Below, one piece after another: positions 33,707 to 46,322 of a stretch of DNA of 64,000 bases. Within the stretch, counting starts at the first letter, position 1, and every line of letters starts with the position of its first letter. Origin of the DNA: Drosophila miranda (taxonomy: Eukaryota; Arthropoda; Insecta; Diptera; Drosophilidae). The stretch lies in NCBI RefSeq assembly GCF_003369915.1, contig NW_022881614.1, positions 6,345,001-6,409,000 of the forward strand, given 5' to 3'. The position numbers and the translations under genes are program-made. The notes under the pieces are model-generated. The model was given only the letters and a program-made list of their open reading frames with translations, was not told where the DNA came from and searched no databases.

Positions 33707-35018
33707 CAGAACGTTCTCTTTCGAAAATTTGAATCTGTGCAGCCGGTGGCTATCTCCGCGTCGGTAGCAAATATATAACTAAATCGACCACGTGTAAGCC
33801 CAAAAGAAAAGAAAAGTAACCCAAATAAGTGCCACAAAGACAAACCGAAAAGAAATAAAACGGAACGGGGAAAATCCCACACGGTGGGCGCGCCGCAAAA
33901 ATCGGGCGAAAATTAATAACCGTGCGCCGAGAAAACTGGCAAGAAACTACCCTGGCGAAATGTGCATATTTGCCTCGCCTCGCCAGCAAGTGTTGTTCTT
34001 GTTGCAAACCCGTGCGTCCCGCAGCTCTGCCAGGAGAACCCAACGCTCGTGTCTCCGTGGAAAAGTCCGAAAAACCGGTATGTTAAAGTGCCCTGTAGGG
34101 AAAATTTAGATTTTTTTCTTAGCCCTCGTGGTTTTGGTTCTGTTTCGCCCATAGGGCCCTGGCCTCGAGCGGTAGCCACCCGGATCTCACAAAGTTCTGC
34201 CCCACCCACACCAAACTCCCACCCTTGACGGGAGTACTCTTCGGAGTGACACCTGGTGTGGGGCCGAGATTTTTTTTCCCTTTTGGAGTCGTTGAAAAAT
34301 CCACCTGCCCGGCGACATAACCTACACCGGCCATAACCCTTGCGCCATATCTAACGTACGCGCATAGAGGACATAGAGGGTATAGAGATCACCACCGCCG
34401 CTAACTCGCTGTCTGCGCCGCCACGGATCCGGACCCAGATTTCGTAGCATAGTGTAGTTTTAATTGTAATTTTTTTTGGTTCCTTCTGAGCACTTATATG
34501 ACTATGTAACTTTCCTTGACTCTGCGTCACAGTCCTACCTCGATAGGCGGAAATGTGAAAGTTCCCAAAATGGAATTTATTTTGCGGGTTGGAGACCGAA
34601 AAACTTAATCATAAAGTAACAGACTACAAAAAAAAAAAAACAAAAAAAAAAAAACTTTTTCATACCCCCCCTATTTACCAATCCCCCTCCGACCTGGGCA
34701 CACATTAACATGGTTTCCACAGCTCCACAACGAAAGGCGCCTTTCAGCGAGGGACCACTGTATTAAAGCCGTAAGTGACCCAATTTCAATTTTCTCCCTT
34801 GCGCCTGTCTTCGTCAAAATCTAAAACGCATGCGCCGCTGCTGATAAGAGAGCGCAACGCTTGCGTTCCACACGCTCGAAGCTTTTCGGTCTCTTCGGTG
34901 CCAGTTCTGCTAAGCTTGCCTTGCTCGCATTCCCTGCATTCTTTTAATGCATGGAAACGTAGCCAAGCCATACTCTAACCAACATAGAAAAAAAATCTCC
35001 TCAACCCAGAAAAAATAA
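33707..35018. other. Region without recognised gene, copy 1
   Basis: 1.3 kb with short ORFs on both strands that lack family motifs. It includes T- and A-runs (34262-34272, 34628-34651) and mixed sequence. Part may be 5' flank or remnants of the truncated SMYD gene. Confidence 0.4.
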
Positions 35019-36112
35019 CGAGGGGGAACGTTGTGAGTTGCTGCGGACACCGCAACTCTACGGTTATACCCGATACTAAGTCAGTATGGCTCTCCTCCGG
35101 CAGACGCCGCTAATATTAAACGACACGACAAAGAGTGCGTGCGAGAGAGACAGAAAATCAGTCTGAGCGTGACGTCGGGCGCTGCGTAGCCACTGAAAAT
35201 TGATTTCTTGCTTTTGGCTACAAACATGATCCGATCTGATCCAGATTCAGCAATCTGATAGATATGGTCATTATCTATGATTCTGCGTTTTTAGTTTTCT
35301 CGAATGTGCAATATTGTGGATGCAACAGATTTTCGTCCTTTGTGTGGGCGGAAGGGGGTGGGGCGAAATTTGGAGATACACGTTTTATAGTTAGATCTAA
35401 CAGGAGTGCGGATACCAAATTTGGTTACTCTAGCCTTAATAGTCTCTGAGATTTTTGAATATCCCCAGATTTTCGTCCTTTGCGGGGGCGGAAGGGGGTG
35501 TGGCGAAATTTTGAAACAAACTCGTCTCGGTCCGATATACTAGGAGTGTGGATACCAAATTTGGTTGCTCTAGCTTTTGTAGTCTCTGAGATCTAGGCGC
35601 TAATGTTTTACTCTAAGCAAAGCCGCCTATGCTACGTGTGTGTTAGAGAGAGACAGGGCGAGATAAAATGAAATTGTTTTCTTGATGCTGGCTATAATAA
35701 TAATACGATCCAATTCAGATTCCGCAGTCTTAAAGATATGGTCATTCTCTACAATTCTACGTTTTTGGTTTTCTCATATCTTTAAAATTGTGGATGCCAC
35801 AGATTTTCGTCCTTTGTGGGGGCGGAAGTGGGCGGGGCGAAGTTTTGAAATATTTTTGTTGCAGTGACATATCACAGAAGTCTGGATCGTTGCTCTAGCT
35901 CTTATAGTCTTTGAGCACTAGGCGCTGAAGGGGACGGACAGACGGACAGACGGACGGACAGACAGACATGGCTCAATCGACTCGGCTATTGATGCTGATC
36001 AAGAATATATATACTTTATGGGGTCGGAAACGATTCCTTCTGGACGTTACACACATCGACTTTTACCACAAATCTAATATACCCCAATACTCATTTTGAG
36101 TATCGGGTATAA
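35019..36112 (+). mobile_element. ISY Helentron inside the duplicated unit, copy 1
   Basis: A full plus-orientation copy from CGAGGGGGAACG to GAGTATCGGGTATAA, followed by an A-run. The 3' hairpin ATACTCATTTTGAGTAT (7 bp stem, 3 nt loop) is intact, and the GGAC/AGAC tract lies at 35933-35968. Confidence 0.9.
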
Positions 36113-37887
36113 AAAAAAAAATTAATTTATAATGTTTAATTAAATTTCGTTTTGGCTCACCATTGCTGATCGCTGGTATGACCCCCGCTGCTTTTGAAAA
36201 TTTTTTTGATTTTTATTTTTTTTCCTTTATACATACCTAATTTACTTATTTCGAATATCCTATATTATATTCCTATCTTTTCTATTTATACTCCACCATT
36301 TATATATACCTATATCTATAAATTTTTTTTCCTCCTTAGGGATTAAGCCTCCGATTTTTTTTTCATTCCACTAATTTTTTTTCTTGAGTTGCCTGCTGAT
36401 TGTAGTTCAATACTTGTGTTATTTTTGGAAGTAAAACTTGGTTTGCTAGTTTTTTATTGAAGCAACCTGTCTATGATGAAGTACAACGAAATATATTGAA
36501 TTTTATTAGCAATGAACATGGAGTAGACTTATAATTTCCCAGGGACAGGGTGACGTAATGGGGTAGGGTAAGAATTTTAGGGATTTCCAGAACCTTCGCA
36601 CCACTGGAAATCATGGAAGGGTGGGTATAGAATCGTGTGGGTCGACTTCCATCGCAAGACCTCACGCCCGCGAGAGTTTGGAACACGCCGACGAAAGCCC
36701 CTAGTACTTTCGGGTACGCCCTATGATTGTGCCATTTAATGTCCGTTATGCTCGGAATAGGCATAGTGTTGTTTTCGGAGTTCGCTCCCGGTAGAGTCAC
36801 GGGATTGTAAAAAATTTAAAGTTTATGTAGTAGAAGTCGAGACGCGGTCAAACGAACCCCCCCAAGTTACCGAATGAGCACGGAACCAAAGAATCCCCCC
36901 GGCCGTGACCTCGACATCCCCTCCAATCCATCCCCTACTCACGTATAGCAATATATCGTGGAATTGTTACATACATTTTGGCGCCCAACGTGGGTCACTA
37001 GCCAAAGTTATAGTGACAGTAAAAAGTATTGGTAACTTTAGCAACAAAATCAGCTATTGGCTCGTCCCACCTATTGCTCGTTTGTATTCATATGCTTAAT
37101 GCTGACTTTAGTTTTCTCTAAACGATCTGGTCATTGCTCCGATACAATTTCAGAATATTGCGGATTCTGCTTGGATCCTAATACTGGTTGTTCCTCTGAG
37201 TTTTATGGGGAAGTCGTCGAGTCTACGAAGAAGGGAAGCTTAAGTGATCATCCGGAATTGAGAAAGTAGTTCCCATGTTGACGCATCCTGTCGGGCTAGT
37301 CAAACTTGTTGTCTGGAATGTGTATATATGCTGCTTGCGTATTCATACCGAACAAGCGAGATTGGTTTAGGTCGCGTCCTCCAAGCTACAGTTAATTCAG
37401 CGGATATTAGTTTCAATAGATTGAATTGTGAGGTTGATTCGGATTTGGTATTTTTACTCTTTGCGCATAGCATACGGTTGCATACAATTGCAGAATATTG
37501 CATATTTGGTTTCGGCCGGATATCAGTACTGATTGTCCCTGTACGGGTGATGGAAGCACAGAGATGGCGGTCCCAGATTTGGTCTTCATTCATACCCTTA
37601 CCATTGGCGGGTATTATTCCAGCGGCAGCGGTGGCTGCATATGGTTGTCTGGAACTAGCGCGTATGCTGCTTGCGTATCCTTGCCGAATCATATGTGAAC
37701 ACTTAAACCAGTGCACTGATACTAAGACAATGCAAATTAAAAACCATAGCCCAAACAAAACCAATTCTTTTGTCGCTGTTCCAAAGATTCGCCACTCCTA
37801 TTCCTATCTTATTATGTCACCCATTAAATGTCACCCTAGGAAAAATTTGGTAGAATATAGCAAAAAAAAAAAAATAAATAAAAAAAA
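36113..37887. other. Retroelement remnant with tRNA-Lys-type primer site, copy 1
   Basis: The left part is T-rich and non-coding. At 36979-36994 TGGCGCCCAACGTGGG matches the tRNA-Lys1,2 primer site of retroelements, so an LTR probably ends near 36975. The right part holds a two-unit tandem repeat (37110-37700). No Gag or Pol is seen. Confidence 0.5.
37110..37700 (+). repeat. Two diverged ~338 bp tandem units with Cys-rich reading frames, copy 1
   Basis: Landmarks repeat in order: CAGAATATTG at 37151 and 37491, GTTGTCTGGAA at 37308 and 37644, then TGCTGCTTGCGTAT. Both units can encode an EYC...C...C stretch, but frames are broken by stops. Confidence 0.6.
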
Positions 37888-38353
37888 CGAGGGGGAACGT
37901 TGTGAGTTGCTGCGGACACCGCAACTCTACGGTTATACCCGATACTAAGTCAGTATGGCTCTCCTCCGGCAGACGCCGCTAATATTAAACGACACGACAA
38001 AGAGTGCGTGCGAGAGAGACAGAAAATCAGTCTGAGCGTGACGTCGGGCGCTGCGTAGCCACTGCAAATTGATTTGTTCCTATTGGCTATAAAAATGATC
38101 TGATCTGATCCAGATTCAGCAATCTGATAGATTTGGTCATTATCTATGATTCTGCCAATAGGAACAAATCAATTAGCAGTGGCTACGCAGCGCCCGACGT
38201 CACGCTCAGACTGATTTTCTGTCTCTCTCGCACGCACTCTTTGTCGTGTCGTTTAATATTAGCGGCGTCTGCCGGAGGAGAGCCATACTGACTTAGTATC
38301 GGGTATAACTGTAGAGTTGCGGTGTCCGCAGCAACTCACAACGTTCCCCCTCG
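37888..38353. repeat. Duplication-junction palindrome of two inverted ISY fragments
   Basis: Arms are 37888-38086 and 38155-38353 (199 bp each) around a 68 bp spacer. The left arm plus spacer is the first ~267 bp of an ISY in plus orientation; the right arm is the first ~199 bp in minus orientation. The join TCTGC|CAATA lies at 38154/38155. Confidence 0.92.
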
Positions 38354-38757
38354 TTTTGTTTTGTTTTTTAGCTTAATTTATTTAATTGCAAGTGCATCAT
38401 GAGTGGTAGGAAGACAATGGTAAAATTGATCCTATACAGATATGGGTCTGGTCTTATAGATCGCATCCCACTATTCCCACACGGAACAAGTATCGTATCA
38501 TGATTGCAAATTAGTTGCAATTCAGCTAAGATTAACGACACAATTGGGATTTATTTTATGCGACCCCCGCGCTCGATCAATGCAATATTTTCCACTGAAG
38601 TTTTAGGCTTAAATAAAGTAAACCCATCAGCAGTTTGTGCTTAAAATATACAAATTTTAACCAGCTCAGCCTCAGCCTAATGTGTAATTACCTGAAGCGC
38701 CGAGTCAATGTTTGTAAGATGTTAAGTGAAATTGGATAAATAAAAGTCGGCTCCGAT

Positions 38758-41139
38758 TCAATAGTAACCACTGCGATGGATGTAGCGCCGCACTAGGCCG
38801 AACGACACGATGTGGAAGACCACGGCCACGAGCAGGAGACTGAAGCAGTCTAGCCAGTAGGTGTAGTCGGCGGTGCGGTAGGAGGCCTGCTGCAATACCT
38901 CTAGGCCGCTCTTCACGCACGGATGGTCCGCGTTGATGGGGCAATCTAAAAGGAAGAGATTCCTAGATACATTTTTGAATGAAATCCAATGTATCCACCT
39001 CACCAATGGTGTCAATGTCAATCCAGAACTTGTACATCAGCGCCTCATTTGAATAGAAGAAGAGCGACAAGTACTTGAGCCCCGGCCACGTGTCCACATT
39101 CATATATACGCCACCAAATAGCAGGAAGATCAGATCGAATGGCGCCGCACACTCTGATGCCATTTTGTCCGACTCAAAGAGGCTGGAGAGGAAGACGCCA
39201 GACCCTACGGCGGCTACGGCAGAGAGACTCATGAGCAGGCCCATGTACATGTAGAGCAGAAAGCCACGAGTATAGTAGATGGAGGCATAGATAACCGACA
39301 GGAAGACGTAGCCCTTGAAGAAGGCCACCGGCACAAAGGACAGCACCAGGGCCACATAGTAGGCGGACAGGCTGTAGGTGCCCTCTCCCACCTCCCGCCG
39401 TATGATCGGCAAGGCGGCGGGAAATATGTAGGTGACGCCGTAACTGAACGTGAAGATCATCTCGGTGCTGAGCATGAATATGGATCCTCCCACATCCTGC
39501 ACGGTGCGTTGGGTCAAGCCACCAATACCGTAGTACATTAAAGAGAGCGTCACAGAGATGATCTGAAAGAAGCCCACATGGATTACAAATCCTTGCGGGA
39601 GGAGGATTGACCAACGCACCATAAAAAATCCAAAGCCAATGAGGCCGCTTTTGATATTCCGCAGATCTTTAGTCATGAAGCGAACCATTAGCAGATATAC
39701 CTGGTATATCCAACGTATCTTCTTGCTGGAAGCGATTTATAATTTAAGCAACGGAATTATATCCCCCTTATGATGTCACTCACAAACTCTGCATATGCTT
39801 CAGGTAATCCCCGCTGTAGCTGCGGGCCAGCAGCCAACTGCCGTTGTAGAGTCCATCTGTATCGTGCTCATACCTGGCACGCAGTAAGGCGCCGGCATTC
39901 TTTGCTCCCTGACTGTCCGCCAGCGTCTTTAGGTAGAAGTCAGCAGGATTGCAGTTTATTGGAAGTTCATAGCCCAGACTGTAGCAGAGATAGAAGCGTC
40001 AATGGACCATGGAAATTAGCTGCGAAATACGGGGATGCTCACTCTGTGAAGATCTTGACTGCCTGCTCGGTCCGTCCCTGGTAGACAATCCGGCCGCCAT
40101 CCATCAGAATAATGTGGGTGAAGAGCTCAAAGATGTCCGACGTGGGCTGGTGGATGGAGCAAATAGCCGCCTTCTTGAGCGATCCGTTCGGACTGCTGTT
40201 GAGGAGGCCCAGCGTGGGCAGATCCCGCATTCCTTGCAGCAGACTTTTGTGCCATCTGCCCACAATCTCCATTTCGATGGAGTTGCTGCCGCTGCTCTCG
40301 CCACTGGCCGTTTTGAAGGAGGCCTCGCCGTACACCTGGCTCAGAGAGTGCTTGGTTATGCGGCGACGGGTGCACAGATGACGCAGCGTCTTGATCACCG
40401 AGTAGGTGATCTGCCCAGGCCTGTCGTGGGCTCGTCGCAAAACAGAAAGATAGGATCTGTGATCAGCTCTTCGGCCAAACTTAGGCGTTTCCGCTCTCCC
40501 CCGGACAACTGTTGGATGAGTGTGGGCCGAGTCCCTGAGACCCACAGCCAGCAACAGTTCCACCACGCGTTGACGCTTTTCCGCCTTGGTGGTGCGGCGA
40601 TGCATCTTGAAGTGCGACTGATCAATAAAAGTGTGTGGGAGAAATGTCTAGAGGGGAGAGTGCAATGACCTACCATGAAGTAGAGATGCTCGTAGGCCGT
40701 AAAGGTTTTAAGATTGATCTCGAACTGCGGCAGAAAGCTGGAAATACGCGTCATCTGATTCCGCTTCATGGCCATTCCGTTCCAAACCACATCCCCAGTT
40801 AGGTTACCCCGCACTCGTTGCGAAATCGCCGCCAGCAATGTGGTTTTTCCAGCTCCCGAGCCGCCCAATATGGCGATGAGTTCGCCGGTATTCATGTGAC
40901 CGCTAGCTGCAATGGTGACACACCCCCACACCGCAATCAATCCAATTCCTATTCCCATTCCCACACTCCAACAGTGGAGTAGCCTTACCGTCTTGGAGTA
41001 TCCTCAGCTCACGCTTCTTGCGGCACTCGTTCCAGGAGCTGTAGTTGCTCTGCTCCTGGGCGGGCACATAGTAATTGAGATGCTTCGACTCCAGGCACAG
41101 GGACGGGCCCTGCTGCTGCTGTGGCCCCGACTCGTTCAT
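38758..41139 (-). pseudogene. bw: brown, ABCG half-transporter, copy 2 (two frame lesions)
   Basis: Exon layout is as in copy 1, shifted ~11.31 kb. It shares the 4 bp loss after Walker B (about 40411), where the Asp of TTGLD is also Gly. A private 2 bp loss near 40518 (AHT then off-frame) breaks the frame just before the LSGGE signature. Other private changes: Ser-to-Tyr in LSLMYYGIGG and Tyr-to-Ser in AVGSGVF. It keeps LAEEL, which copy 1 lost. The ATG is at 41139. Confidence 0.9.
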
Positions 41140-41435
41140 TCAACAGCCAGAAGAGTTCAATGGACGGATAAGGATGGGTCTCGTTTTGTTTTGACTCTTT
41201 GTATCTCTATATTTGGTTTGTCTGTTGTATCCAGCGTTCACTAATCCTACCTCGTCTGACTCGCTCGCTCGAGGATGGAATGGCAGCAGTTATCTTATCT
41301 TATGTCAGGAACAATGTATTTGCATATGTATCTCTCGGTGGGTACGGTACTTGATCACACCGTCATTCTTTCATTCAGGGGGAAACCTTAAATCTGTCTG
41401 TTAATCACGGCACAAAGAGATAGCTCACAACTGGG

Positions 41436-41600
41436 ATGGATAGAGACCACATACAACTGTTCGCGTCGAAGACTGAGCGGCAACTGGGCAACGTCTATGC
41501 CGGCGACATCGTTTTCTACCCCCAGCATATGGCCCCAAAACTAGCCCAGCCCTGTGCACCCTCCTACCGTCGCAAATGGCGGGTAACATTAAACTTTTGA
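41436..41600 (+). CDS. Small 54-codon ORF, copy 2
   Basis: It is the counterpart of 30128-30292 with an intact frame; VYY reads VFY here. Retention of the frame in both copies is weak support at this low divergence. Confidence 0.33.
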   Translation: MDRDHIQLFASKTERQLGNVYAGDIVFYPQHMAPKLAQPCAPSYRRKWRVTLNF

Positions 41601-41632
41601 CCGCATTTGGATGGTAAGCTAATTGTCGCTTA

Positions 41633-43501
41633 TCAATTCACATAGTCGAACGGCGGCAGTTCCGCTGTGTCGGCCAACGAGAGACGATGCTGGCTATGAC
41701 GGTGTCTTGATGTAGACGCCTCTGCTACCTCTCTGTGGATGACTCTGTGTCGTCTGGCTTGAGTGTAGACCCAGCGAATTAGAGTGGAAATATCTAGGAG
41801 CATGTTGTGTAAAAGAACATGGCCCATCTCCACCAGACCCAGCACACTGACACCCACGAAGAAGGCCAATGCCCCGCCAAAGGACACTGCAAATGGAGGA
41901 TAAACCGCTCAGAAACATTTGCTTTCACTGTGCATCGGGACTCTGCACCCACCAATGAGATCCTCAAAGCTGTAGACAACATCGCGACGCATGCGCACCT
42001 TGGGCGGAATCAGGTCCCATCGGAAGCTCGAGGTAGCCGTCTCACTGCTCGCCACCTCGTCGTTATTCTTCACGCCCCACGAGCTCTTTTTCACCGTCTG
42101 CATTGTGTACTCGATCTCCGTGCACGTCGACGGGCACTTGCATATGTGCAGGGCCCAGATGGGCCACTTGAAGTCCAGCAGGCACTCGAATCCCGCCGGA
42201 TTGCAGCCAGGTCCCTCCACAAACTGATAGAAGCAGGGTACACAATTGCACATCTCCAGTGCCATCACAGCCCGGCAGCGAGCCAGGCAAAGGGATTTGC
42301 TATAAATCTACAAAAAGATAATTATATCTATGGTAAGAAAATTTATAAACTATGGGAAAAAACATAGCACACGCGATATAAGAATAAACGTTTGATTTCG
42401 GAATTATGGGAAAATTCGGATAATCTTATAAAAAAACAAAAAAAAAATATAAATAAATTCCCGTGGAATTTCTTTTCACGATCATTAACCTGCTTTTGAC
42501 TTGCGAAATTTTTTTTCTTGCTAAACCGAAACGAAGGGCATTGATCCTGTAGTCCACATTTGTCTGGGGATGAACCACAGAGCAGTGTACCTTCAGACTG
42601 GATGTCTCCTCGTTGTTAAACACGCATTTGCGCTGTGCCACGCTCAGTTCGTAGAGGTTTTTCGAGGCCCTAAGCAATAAGTCGGCATATAAATCAATCT
42701 CTATATGGTGTCTAGATGTTTGGTCTACTTACACCGTCTTGAGCACCTTGAACGAGGCCGTTATCTCATCGGATTTGTGCAGCGCCACAATGTTCGCCTC
42801 TGTTGCGGATACCTCATACGGCGAGTGCACGTCCAGCTGGGAAGGTGACGCGCGGATTTAGACACAGTCTCAATAGAGTCATTGTGTGGATCTTACCACG
42901 CCCGTGCTCTCGTATAGGTCCATGCGAATGTAGCACTGCTGCTTGCCGTACTGACAGGAGAGCGGCTGTTCCACTCCTTGTGTCACTCCTTTCGCTTACT
43001 TACTTTCCACTTAGCACCGAAGACATCGGCGAGTTGATGGCATAGCAGGAGCCACGCTCTGTCATCACCATCTGGACATGGACCTTGAAATTGGCATCGA
43101 AGCTGCTAATGACCTGCTCAAAGGGCCGATCCACCCGCTGTATCAGATCCACCTGGTCAAAGCGCTCGTCCTCCGCAAACTTGGCCAGCTCCGCGTAGTT
43201 GCTTGCAGTGGCATTGACCACCGCATACAGGAAGTCCATAAAGTAGAAGTAGTCCTCATCAATAATGGACACGTTCCACACATCCTGAATGTACTCGTTC
43301 GCCTTAAAGGAGGCTATGTGATCGTAGTAGCACAGGGTGACTGCCGGCAACGATCCATTCCAGCCACGGTAGTCTCGATCCACCGAAATGACTGTTGGGG
43401 AGTTGAGATACCGCTCGTATTGCAGGCCGCTAAACATAATAGCTCAGGACAACTACCAGCCAGATGGACTTCTCCAAGGTGTGGAGCTGTCTGTTAACTA
43501 T
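41633..43501 (-). pseudogene. pickpocket-family DEG/ENaC channel subunit, copy 2
   Basis: Same exons and same two lesions as copy 1 (N-terminal replacement near 43502, TAA at 43000). Private changes include Asp-to-Ala in YYDHIAS. Exon sequence is otherwise open. Confidence 0.85.
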
Positions 43502-43502
43502 T

Positions 43503-44240
43503 GTACAGTCCTCTCATGGCGCCGCCTTGCTTCGGGGCGCGAATCTCGTAAACATTCACATCTAGAATCCCCAAGAGCCTCTGCACCCGGATTTCATCCA
43601 CTGCATTGCCGGAAGCGCTCTGCAGCTGCTTTACCACACCAGTTGCCTGATAGCGTTTCCATATTTCCGTTCCTCGCCTAGCCTCCACATGGGTCTCTAT
43701 CTGTGACATTTCCTCGAATAGGGGCCTGCTCTGCTGGTGTTCCCCCAGCAGCAGACATGCAAGAGCCGGCTGCACCTCTGTGTTGGCCTTCTCCTGCAGT
43801 ACCTGCACTTGCTCGTCTGACAGCTGCAGTTCCCTCAGTCGCTGGCAGTCGCACTCATCGTGGCCAGCGCAGTCCTCACACAAGGAGAGGAGTCGGCACT
43901 TTCTTAAAAATAAAAAAATTACATAAGCCATGGTGCAGCATCGGTGGAGGAATCGGGGATCGAGATTCTCGACCTACCCGCAGAAGTTGGCGGTAAGCTT
44001 GAAGCACTTGGAACAGCGTCTGTCGCCAATGTGGGGCAGGACCACAATAGGCTGCTCCAGAAGCAGAGTTTCTCCAGCGCTGAGATCGCATTGGGCTACC
44101 ACAAATCTAAAAGGATCGGCATGAGGATTGGCGGCAGATTAGGGAGCAATTAAAGGGCTTTCTTGCTTATCCCACCTGCCCAGCGTCTCGTTCTGCTTCA
44201 GCTCGCATTTCTTGGCAAAATCGTCGGAGACTGCAGCCAT
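43503..44240 (-). pseudogene. SMYD-type SET/MYND protein, N-terminal half, copy 2
   Basis: It keeps what copy 1 lost: donor GGGTAGGT after the MYND exon (43972-43979), giving a CGKC pair on splicing, and an open exon 3 through LLGILDVNVYEIRAP to RGLY. After RGLY it reads two codons (N, S) and a TAA within ppk sequence. So this copy could encode a short MYND protein without a SET core. Confidence 0.8.
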
Positions 44241-44343
44241 GGTCTATTATCTATCCCGTTCCCTTTGGCTAACTTTGGCATACTGACAGTATGCTCGAGT
44301 GCTGTGCTGTTCCGAGTTATTTTTAATTTTTCGCTGGTGCGAA

Positions 44344-45012
44344 CTACCGGCCGCCATACTTCATTAAATCTGAATCAATTCGCTCTAGTTCCATGGAGAT
44401 CCGGTCGGAGAGATATCCCTCGGCTGAGTTCTCCGGCTCAAAGCGAAGCAAATCGAGGGCTTCCTTGGCCACCTGACTGCCAATCTTCAACTGAGCCTGA
44501 AACCACGTTAAACACTGGATAAATAGAGGACACACTTTGACAGAGAGTCTAGAGGCCGAGCTACTAACCACATATTCCTTCTTGTCCGGATCGCTCTCGG
44601 CAAACTGTAGTTCTATGAGCTCCACAAGCGCCAGCAGATACTCGAAGAGTGCAATGGCGTAGAGCTTGGAGAGGCCGGGAACCACTGCTCGACACACCGG
44701 AAGTAGATCGGAGCACAATTCGACGCGGCGGGCGAGGAGTTTCTTGCAGGGCTGCTCCATGCAGTTGTAACGGTTGCGGTTGGACAATACCGATTCAAAA
44801 TAGGTTATCGCTATGGTGCTCGGATATCGCATGCAATAACCTTGGGCCAATTGTCGCTGCAGGGCATAGTATAGTTGGGGTGGGTGCAAGCAAGCTCGAG
44901 GTAGGGAACAGCTGAGCTGAGCTGCCGTAAGTGCTGTGAAGCGCATCGCAACGGAGCTTTCGAAGCCGAGCTTTAAGATCGGTAAGCGCTTATTTAAGCA
45001 GTGCAAAAGCAC
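44344..45012 (-). pseudogene. SMYD-type protein, C-terminal TPR-like half, copy 2
   Basis: The frame is open through CLHPPQLYYALQRQ and LAQGYC, where copy 1 has a stop, to a TAG at 44344. It includes the same short intron (about 44498-44571), which reads through in frame. The 5' SMYD half is absent upstream. Confidence 0.72.
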
Positions 45013-46322
45013 CAGAACGTTCTCTTTCGAAAATTTGAATCTGTGCAGCCGGTGGCTATCTCCGCGTCGGTAGCAAATATATAACTAAATCGACCACGTG
45101 TAAGCCCAAAAGAAAAGAAAAGTAACCCAAATAAGTGCCACAAAGACAAACCGAAAAGAAATAAAACGGAACGGGGAAAATCCCACACGGTGGGCGCGCC
45201 GCAAAAATCGGGCGAAAATTAATAACCGTGCGCCGAGAAAACTGGCAAGAAACTACCCTGGCGAAATGTGCATATTTGCCTCGCCTCGCCAGCAAGTGTT
45301 GTTCTTGTTGCAAACCCGTGCGTCCCGCAGCTCTGCCAGGAGAACCCAACGCTCGTGTCTCCGTGGAAAAGTCCGAAAAACCGGTATGTTAAAGTGCCCT
45401 GTAGGGAAAATTTAGATTTTTTTCTTAGCCCTCGTGGTTTTGGTTCTGTTTCGCCCATAGGGCCCTGGCCTCGAGCGGTAGCCACCCGGATCTCACAAAG
45501 TTCTGCCCCACCCGCCCCAATCTCCCACCCTTGACGGGAGTACTCTTCGGAGTCGACCTTGGTGTGGGGCCGAGATTTTTTTTCCCTTTTGGAGTCGTTG
45601 AAAAATCCACCTGCCCGGCGACATAACCTACACCGGCCATAACCCTTGCGCCATATCTAACGTACGCGCATAGAGGGCATAGAGGGTATAGAGATCACCA
45701 CCGCCGCTAACTCGCTGTCTGCGCCGCCACGGATCCGGACCCAGATTTCGTAGCATAGTGTAGTTTTAATTGTAATTTTTTTTGGTTCCTTCTGAGCACT
45801 TATATGACTATGTAACTTTCCTTAACTCTGCGTCACAGTCCTACCTCGATAGGCGGAAATGTGAAAGTTCCCAAAACGGAATTTATTTTGCGGGTTGGAG
45901 ACCGAAAAACTTAATCATAAAGTAACAGACTACAAAAAAAAATAAACAAAAAAAAAAAACTTTTTCATACCCCCCCTATTTACCAATCCCCTCCGACCTG
46001 GGCACACATTAACATGGTTTCCACAGCTCCACAACGAAAGGCGCCTTTCAGCGAGGGACCACTGTATTAAAGCCGTAAGTGACCCAATTTCAATTTTCTC
46101 CCTTGCGCCTGTCTTCGTCAAAATCTAAAACGCATGCGCCGCTGCTGATAAGAGAGCGCAACGCTTGCGTTCCACACGCTCGAAGCTTTTCGGTCTCTTC
46201 GGTGCCAGTTCTGCTAAGCTTGCCTTGCTCGCATTCCCTGCATTCTTTTAATGCATGGAAACGTAGCCAAGCCATACTCTAACCAACATAGAAAAAAAAT
46301 CTCCTCAACCCAGAAAAAATAA
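45013..46322. other. Region without recognised gene, copy 2
   Basis: Counterpart of 33707-35018. Differences are scattered substitutions and A-run length changes (45933-45958). Confidence 0.4.

Larger units (their letters stand above)
26851..38154. repeat. Tandem segmental duplication, copy 1 (~11.3 kb)
   Basis: Everything here recurs in order at +11304 to +11310 bp: bw stop 27448/38758, ppk stop 30325/41633, SMYD C-part stop 33038/44344, ISY start 35019/46323. Indels of 2-6 bp explain the drift. Identity looks close to 99% by eye. Confidence 0.95.

Noticed and set aside
33962..34334. ORFs on both strands in the unassigned part of each unit
   Set aside because: Low complexity in Pro/Ser or Gly/Lys, no motif, and frames differ between copies at the ends.
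36471..36800. 109-codon minus ORF present in both units
   Set aside because: No recognisable family, composition like flanking LTR-type sequence, and the copies are too similar to test selection.
37328..37948. 206-codon plus ORF and minus 154-codon ORF in the remnant
   Set aside because: It spans the tandem repeat and runs into an A-run and ISY; no known fold or motif, so it is kept only as repeat description.
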